Below, piece after piece: positions 18,263-23,512 of a stretch of DNA of 23,512 nt; the stretch's first letter is position 1; every line of letters starts with the position of its first letter. Source of the stretch: Piromyces finnis (lineage: Eukaryota > Neocallimastigomycota > Neocallimastigomycetes > Neocallimastigales > Neocallimastigaceae); contig MCFH01000151.1 in the NCBI GenBank assembly GCA_002104945.1, positions 1-23,512 of the forward strand, given 5' to 3'. Both the position numbers and the translations under genes were made by a program. The notes beneath the pieces were generated by a model. That model saw only the letters and a program-made list of their open reading frames with translations. It was not told where the DNA came from and searched no databases.

Positions 18263-18541
18263 AATGATCCACATATTATGAATGGAATTAATTTAAAATT
18301 TTAACTATTCCAAATCATTAAATTTGAAATAATGGATAATTTCAAAAAGTACGCAGTTTATAGAAAGTTTTACAAAAAAAAATTGAATCAAAAAAAAAAA
18401 ATAATTTTAAAAATATATATATATATAATAAAATAAAAGATAATAAAAATCATTATTAAAAATATATATACCTATTAATAAAGAAACATTACTATTATTT
18501 AAAATCATAATATCTTATTAGAAACGTAACAATTTGCTACA
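18263..18541 (-). mobile_element. Family-D LTR fragment
   Basis: On the minus strand it starts TGTAGCAAATTGTTACG at 18541 and matches 3354-3580. It includes the AT-run region and the GGATCATT end, where the truncated A-type LTR cuts it off at 18262. It supports family D as a dispersed repeat. Confidence 0.65.
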
Positions 18542-18911
18542 GGCCTCAACTTAATTGGTTTCTCTGTTGTAGTTTCAATGGAATGTTGTCACGGATACTA
18601 GTGGAATCTACAATTTCAAGACCACTTGAAATCGTGAAATTACGTTTAAAATAACAAAAAATTAATTATCAAATTTTAAAAAAATATAAAACGATATTGA
18701 AGAACATCAGAAATATTAAAAATTCAATTAAAGACCTTAACCCTTTCAGAAATTATTATAAATACTTTTAACCCTTAAGGTCATGATTTAATATCAGAAA
18801 ACAATCGTAACTCCATAACCAATTGTGCTTTTTGGATAATAATATTTTTGCTGAAACCACGCTTGCTAGGAAGCCATGCTCGAGAACCACAACATATGTT
18901 AATATGGGCAT
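18542..18911 (-). other. Probable internal 3' remnant of a family-D element, then unassigned sequence
   Basis: Just upstream (minus strand) of the D-type LTR start, 18630-18560 gives IVDSTSIRDNIPLKLQQRN, ending in a stop, with a purine-rich ACAGAGAAACC before the LTR. This looks like the last codons of a retroelement polyprotein. It has no visible similarity to the ORF end in the palindrome. From about 18650 to 18911 no coding text is seen. Confidence 0.35.
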
Positions 18912-19764
18912 TGTAACGTATAAAGGTTTTGTACCTTTTCACCAAAATTGTTGATATAATTTGATAATAATCTTAATTTTGAATTTTACTTCAAAAAGTG
19001 ATTATTATATTATATCTTTTGTTATAACTATATAAGTTATATTGATTAAGATTTAAAATCGTTTTTATAAAAATTAATAAAATTGTTTTGTTAAAACACT
19101 AAATGGTTTTATTAGAAACACTTGTTTTTCTAATATTTAAATATTTAAAATTTTTTATTTATTTAAGTATAAAAGTGATTATTAAAATTATAAAATATTA
19201 ATCTAACTATATAATATTTCTTTATTAATAGTAATAGTGATGATTAAAATAAGAATATTTACATGTATTTATATTTTCTTTTAAATTTAAACTATTTACA
19301 TTAAAACAATAAAATTAATAACTATTTACAATAAAAGTAATAAAAGTAATTAGAAATAACAATAAAAGAAATAATTAAAAGTTAAAGAATATAAAAAGTT
19401 GTTTATTTTACAATTAATTAAAGTAATGATTATTTTTAATGTTTTAATAAAGGTGTTTAATTATATTATTTTATAACATGAATTATTATATTTGTTTACT
19501 TTTAAAGTGTAATTTACTAAAGAAGTTATTAAATATTTAATTTAACAATTAATTTAACAAAAGTTATATATTTTGATCTCGATTAATTAAAGTTTATTAT
19601 TTTCTTTCAATAATCAAAATATATGCAGTGTTTAGGATTAATTTTATTTAAGAATTTTGGTAAAGTACTTAATTAAACTATAACTTGTTTTAAGTTACTT
19701 TTAGGGTTAACTTAAAAATCAGGTTTAATAATAATTTTATATTTATTAATTTCATTATTTATCA
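18912..19764 (-). mobile_element. 3' LTR of Ty3/gypsy element C
   Basis: About 853 bp from TGTAACG (18912) to TTTATCA (19764). Its right edge abuts the polypurine tract and pol stop. Its left terminal 45 bp recur at 8951-8997, ending at the same base. On the minus strand a TATA box (TATAAATA, 19273-19266) is followed at the 35-nt position by ACTATTACTATT. The 5' LTR lies beyond the window. Confidence 0.75.
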
Positions 19765-19779
19765 GTTTCTCGGCCTTTT
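19765..19779 (-). promoter_or_regulatory. Polypurine tract of element C
   Basis: Minus-strand AAAAGGCCGAGAAAC lies between the pol stop codon (which it overlaps) and the LTR start TGATAA. It is in the expected position for plus-strand priming. Confidence 0.7.
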
Positions 19780-21871
19780 AAGAATTAACTTCGTCCCTTG
19801 AAGTTAAATTTTGTTCTGGTAGAACGTAAAAAAAAATATTTTTAATATGTACATTTCTATCAAGTAGTTTTCCTGTATGTGGATCTTCAAGTACAACAGT
19901 ATTAAATTTTTGTTTATTAACAACTTTATAAGAACCATAAAAATAAGGATTTAATTTACTTCTTCCTATTAATCTTATCATAACATAATCACCCAGTTTA
20001 TAAGTCTTCTTTAAAGCTTTGGATAAACCTATTCTATGTTCCCAATATTGATTAGCATGATTAGAATATTCAGCAGCTTGTTTTACCCAATTTTGATGCC
20101 TTAAAAATCTTCTAAAAATATATTCTTCTTCTGTTTCATTAGGATCTTTATAAATATCGGGAAACATTATTTCTAATGGCCATGTGTCTCTTCTACCATA
20201 TAATAATTCGAAACTACTAAACTTTGTTTTTGAATTTTTGGTAGTTCTAAGTGACCATAATGCAGATGGTAGATATTCATCCCATTCAGATTCATTTTCA
20301 ATTAAGAGTCTTAAAGTTTTTCCTATTTCTTTGTTTCTATTCTCAATCATACCATTAGATTGTGGGTGATGAGGAGAAACAAAATGAACCCATGATCCAT
20401 ATAAATCAATCATCATTTTAGTAATATCAGAAATAAATGAACTTCCATTATCAGTAACAATTATTTCTGGTGGACCATGTCTTGTTATTACTTCTATTAA
20501 AAATTTTATTACTTCTTCTGATTTCATATTTGGAATTGCTTTAGCTTCAACCCATTTAGTGAAATAATCAACAAGGGTAATAATATAAGAATTTCCATGT
20601 TTAGTAAGTGGTAATGGACCAACTATATCTAATCCAACTCTAGTAAATGGTTGTTCAATTGGGGTTATATTATCTTCAGTATTTTTAGGTAAAGGCTTAG
20701 GTCTACAAAGTTGACATTTTCTACAGGACTTTACCCACATTCTAACATCATTCCAAATACCAGGCCAATAATAAGATTTTAAAATTCTATTTGTGGTCTT
20801 TTCAGCACCTTCATGACCAACAGAATGAGCACGACTAATAATATCTTGTTTATCTTCATTTTTGTAAATAACTTTAAGATATAATTCATCTTTTTTATAA
20901 TAAAGAGTATTATCAACAACTTGATAATTTTTAGTAAAATATTTTTTTATTCCTTCAGGTAGGTCTAAATCTCTTGGATTAAAATCAGACAAAATTGCAT
21001 AAGCACAATTTACTATTTCATCAGAATTTTTAGAAGGTAATCTTGAAAGGGCATCAGCAAAAACATTTTTCTTTCCTTTATCATATTTTAATTCAATTTT
21101 ATATTTATTAAATTCTTCAATCCATCTTGCATGTCTACCTTTTGATGGAATATTCTTTTTATAAAATCCCAGTAATGGTTTATGATCAGTAATTAATATG
21201 GTAGGATTTTTATTACTTATAATATATTGACGAAATTGTAGAATTGCATAATAAATAGCTAATCCTTCAAGGTCAGTAACAGAATAATTCTTTTCTGAAG
21301 TAGATAAAGTACGACTAATACAACAAATTGGATGTTCCAATTTGTCCCCCTCCACCTGTAAGAGTACAGCACCAATGCCATTAGTTGATGCATCAGTACG
21401 AATAATAAATTCTTTATTAAAATCAGGATAACTTAAAATAGGATCACTTAATAGACATTGTCGGATATCTTCAAAAGCATTATTACATTCTTGTGACCAA
21501 ATATATTCTTGGTCTTTCTTTAATAAATTAAAAAGAGAGCTTGCTCTAATAGAAAAATTTTGAATAAATTTGCGGTAGTAACTAGCTAAACCTAGGAATG
21601 ATCTTAATTCATTAACATTTCTTGGAGCATTCCATAAAGCAATACTTTGAACTTTAGAAGGAACAGTTTTTAATCCGTTAGGTGTAAGTACATGTCCTAG
21701 TACTTCTACCTTTTCTTGAAAGAATTTACATTTTTGTAAATTAAGAGAAAGATTATATTTAGATAATATTTCAAAAACTTGTTGCAAATGATAAAGATGT
21801 TCTTCTGGTGATTTAGAATAAACAACAATATCATCAATGTGTAAAAGTATAAAATTTAAAACAGATTTCAT
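19778..21871 (-). CDS. pol: Ty3/gypsy pol, 3' part: RT end, RNase H, integrase (element C)
   Basis: 697 open codons. The first 11 (MKSVLNFILLH) are an accident of the inserted LTR; element sequence starts at 21839 with IDDIVVYS, the second half of the RT catalytic motif. RT connection at residues 57-100 (LGHVLTPNG, FLGLASYYRKF). RNase H: D160 in RTD, D229 in ITDH, D273 in FADALS. Integrase: HHCC finger H349, H353, C383, C386; DDE core D415, D474 and E510, a 35-residue D-E spacing; GPY/F-like module at about 625-655. The C-terminus ends about 45 residues later with no chromodomain. Unlike element A this stretch has no stops or frameshifts, but it is separated from the RT start by the solo LTR 21840-22627. 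It is therefore the 3' half of a broken gene. Confidence 0.93.
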   Translation of the reverse strand: MKSVLNFILLHIDDIVVYSKSPEEHLYHLQQVFEILSKYNLSLNLQKCKFFQEKVEVLGHVLTPNGLKTVPSKVQSIALWNAPRNVNELRSFLGLASYYRKFIQNFSIRASSLFNLLKKDQEYIWSQECNNAFEDIRQCLLSDPILSYPDFNKEFIIRTDASTNGIGAVLLQVEGDKLEHPICCISRTLSTSEKNYSVTDLEGLAIYYAILQFRQYIISNKNPTILITDHKPLLGFYKKNIPSKGRHARWIEEFNKYKIELKYDKGKKNVFADALSRLPSKNSDEIVNCAYAILSDFNPRDLDLPEGIKKYFTKNYQVVDNTLYYKKDELYLKVIYKNEDKQDIISRAHSVGHEGAEKTTNRILKSYYWPGIWNDVRMWVKSCRKCQLCRPKPLPKNTEDNITPIEQPFTRVGLDIVGPLPLTKHGNSYIITLVDYFTKWVEAKAIPNMKSEEVIKFLIEVITRHGPPEIIVTDNGSSFISDITKMMIDLYGSWVHFVSPHHPQSNGMIENRNKEIGKTLRLLIENESEWDEYLPSALWSLRTTKNSKTKFSSFELLYGRRDTWPLEIMFPDIYKDPNETEEEYIFRRFLRHQNWVKQAAEYSNHANQYWEHRIGLSKALKKTYKLGDYVMIRLIGRSKLNPYFYGSYKVVNKQKFNTVVLEDPHTGKLLDRNVHIKNIFFYVLPEQNLTSRDEVNS

Positions 21872-22627
21872 ACTTAAAACAAAACAATTTTTATTAACAC
21901 AAAAATAAAAAAATAAAACATTAAATTTTTATTTTAAGAAAACATTTTATTTAAACTCTTAAAAATATTATTAGCTATATAATAGTTAATAATTAAAAAA
22001 TTGAAAATAACAATTACATCGATTTAACAAATAAAAATTACATGTATTTATATTTTTTCATAATTATATTCTAATATATTATTCTATTTAAATAAACATA
22101 TATTTAATATAAAATAAACAAAACTAATTTAATTAAATAATAAAATAACAGAACTAAACTAAACTAATTCATTATACTTTTAATTCAATTTGAGTAAACT
22201 CAAAATTGAATAAAGCCCATGTATTTTCTATAAATTAATTTAATATTATCAATACTATTCTTAATATATTTCCTATTGAAATATAAATAAATCTATTTTT
22301 AAAACTAAGTTAAAATTATTAAACTATTCTAAATTTAAATAAAAAAGTATAATCTATTCTAAAATTATATAAAAAGTATTTAAAAAATATTTTAATTATT
22401 TTAAATATTTGAAATATTTAAATTTAATTAAAATTCTTTTATTCCTTAAATTTAAATATTTATCTTAATTTAAATTTTACGGAATTATTATAAAATAATT
22501 TATTATTAAATTATTCCATAAAATTTACTCAAAAATTTTATAATCAGTTTTACTAAATATTAATTTATTATTTAATAATTAATAATTAATTATTAAATAA
22601 TCTAAAGATATATATTATATCTTTACA
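21840..22627 (-). mobile_element. Solo LTR, family B, inside the RT of element C (target duplication CAATG)
   Basis: 788 bp from TGTAAAAG to ATCTTTACA, flanked by CAATG at 21835-21839 and 22628-22632. In its minus-strand orientation it has the AAAGATATA/TATATCTTT terminal hairpin, a U3 hairpin at 22183-22211, a TATA box at 22052-22045 and the priming motif at 22017-22006. The insertion falls between the hydrophobic residues and the two Asp of the RT catalytic motif. Confidence 0.95.
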
Positions 22628-22632
22628 CAATG

Positions 22633-23512
22633 AAAACAAAAAGACATTTACCAATTAATGGTAAGAGAATCCTATTCATTTCTCGCTAGAAAGTAGCGGG
22701 AGCATTAGTTAAACCAAATGGCAATACTTTAAAATTATAATTACCAAATTTTGTTGTAAAAGCAGTTTTTTCAATATCATTTGGGTTCATAGGAATTTGG
22801 TGGTAGCCAGAATATAAATCTAAAGCAGAAAATATTTTTGCACCATTAACAGAAGATATTAATTCATCAATAAAAGGAAATGCATAAGAATCCTTAATAG
22901 TAATTTCATTAAGTCTTCTATAATCAATACACATTCTCCATTTACCATTTTTCTTTTGTACAAGTAAAACTGGAAATGACCATGGAGAGTGAGAAGGAGT
23001 AATTAAACCTTTATCAAGTAATGAAAGAATTTCACTTTTTAAAATATCAGCATGTTCCTTAGATAATTTATAAGGTTTTAATTTTATTGGTTTATTAGTA
23101 GTAGTAATTATAGAATGAGGTTCTAAATCCGCAGTAGTTAATTGAGACATTGATGTAGCCATACAATTTTTATATTTATTTATAATGTGTTCAAATTTTG
23201 ATTTAATATTATCAGGTGTTGAATTTAAGATTTCTTTTAACGTATCTTGAAAATTCTTGGTTTTCTTCTTTTGAAATAATTATAGAATTCATTAAGGGAA
23301 TATCATTAGCATCATTATCATTACTATTGATAATGTTTGTAATTTTCTTTAAACCTTTTTTGTTTTCTGGTATATATAATCATCATCAGGTTCAATAAAT
23401 AAACGGTATTTCTTTTGAATACCTTTTCCAAAAATTATATCAAGTAGGATTACTTTGTTCAATAATATAAATTTTTCTAAAATAGTACAACAATTATTAA
23501 TATTTATTTTTA
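22633..23512 (-). pseudogene. pol: Ty3/gypsy pol, 5' part: protease end and RT fingers/palm (element C), broken
   Basis: Minus strand. From the right edge, IIFGKGIQKKYRLFIEPDDD resembles the end of a retropepsin-like domain. A frame change near 23370 and another near 23250 (an extra T in a T run on the sense strand) lead into the open frame that contains 23162-22686. That frame has KPYKLSKEHADILK, LVQKKNGKWRMCIDYRRLNE and FSALDLYSGYHQIP, ending in FGLTNAPATF. A TAG at 22684-22686 then replaces a codon that is normally Gln. Beyond it the frame continues to FVFI, where the solo LTR breaks in. The 5' end, gag and 5' LTR are outside the window. Confidence 0.88.

Noticed and set aside
20184-20369. 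Plus-strand ORF of 61 codons
   Set aside because: It is antisense to the integrase core of element C.
23216-23398. Plus-strand ORF of 60 codons
   Set aside because: It is antisense to the protease-RT part of element C, which is readable on the minus strand with two frame changes.

Overview
This is a very AT-rich eukaryotic window that is essentially a graveyard of LTR retrotransposons nested in low-complexity intergenic DNA. The Ty3/gypsy (chromovirus-type) polyproteins, the one credible short GT-AG intron and the extreme AT content suggest a fungus, perhaps an early-diverging AT-rich lineage such as anaerobic gut fungi or a Glomeromycotina-like genome. The lineage cannot be fixed from sequence alone.

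Layout. 1-3526 is a near-perfect palindrome of about 3.5 kb. Its arms carry the start of an LTR (family D), the 3' end of an unrecognised ORF, and two insertions of a second LTR family (B), which also meets head to head at the centre. 3354-3580 is the start of a family-D LTR. 3581-10962 has no supportable protein gene. It holds several hairpins, a tRNA-like patch next to a perfect 21-bp hairpin, a TTTG microsatellite and a 45-bp copy of an LTR end (family C). 10963-11265 and 17512-17676 are the two halves of a small intron-containing gene of unknown function, split by retrotransposon A. That element is complete in outline: 11266-17506, minus strand, two LTRs of about 606 bp, target duplication TATTA. 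Its gag-pol (zinc knuckle, protease, RT, RNase H, integrase, chromodomain) is broken by frameshifts and stops. A truncated third A-type LTR (17668-18262) abuts a family-D LTR fragment (18263-18541). 18912-23512 is the 3' part of another Ty3/gypsy element (C) on the minus strand: 3' LTR 18912-19764, an uninterrupted 3' pol ORF, and then a solo family-B LTR (21840-22627, target duplication CAATG) inserted exactly at the RT catalytic motif. The remaining 5' pol runs off the right edge.

Main result. Immediately inside the 5' LTR of element A there is no recognisable tRNA-complementary primer site. Instead an 11-nt sequence is perfectly complementary to the LTR's own predicted transcript start, 35 nt from a TATA box. 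This is the arrangement used for self-priming by Tf1/sushi chromoviruses. The same TATA, 35-nt spacing and priming motif recur in family-B LTRs, together with conserved U3 hairpins, so a group of self-priming elements seems to have shaped this region. No host operon or pathway is visible.
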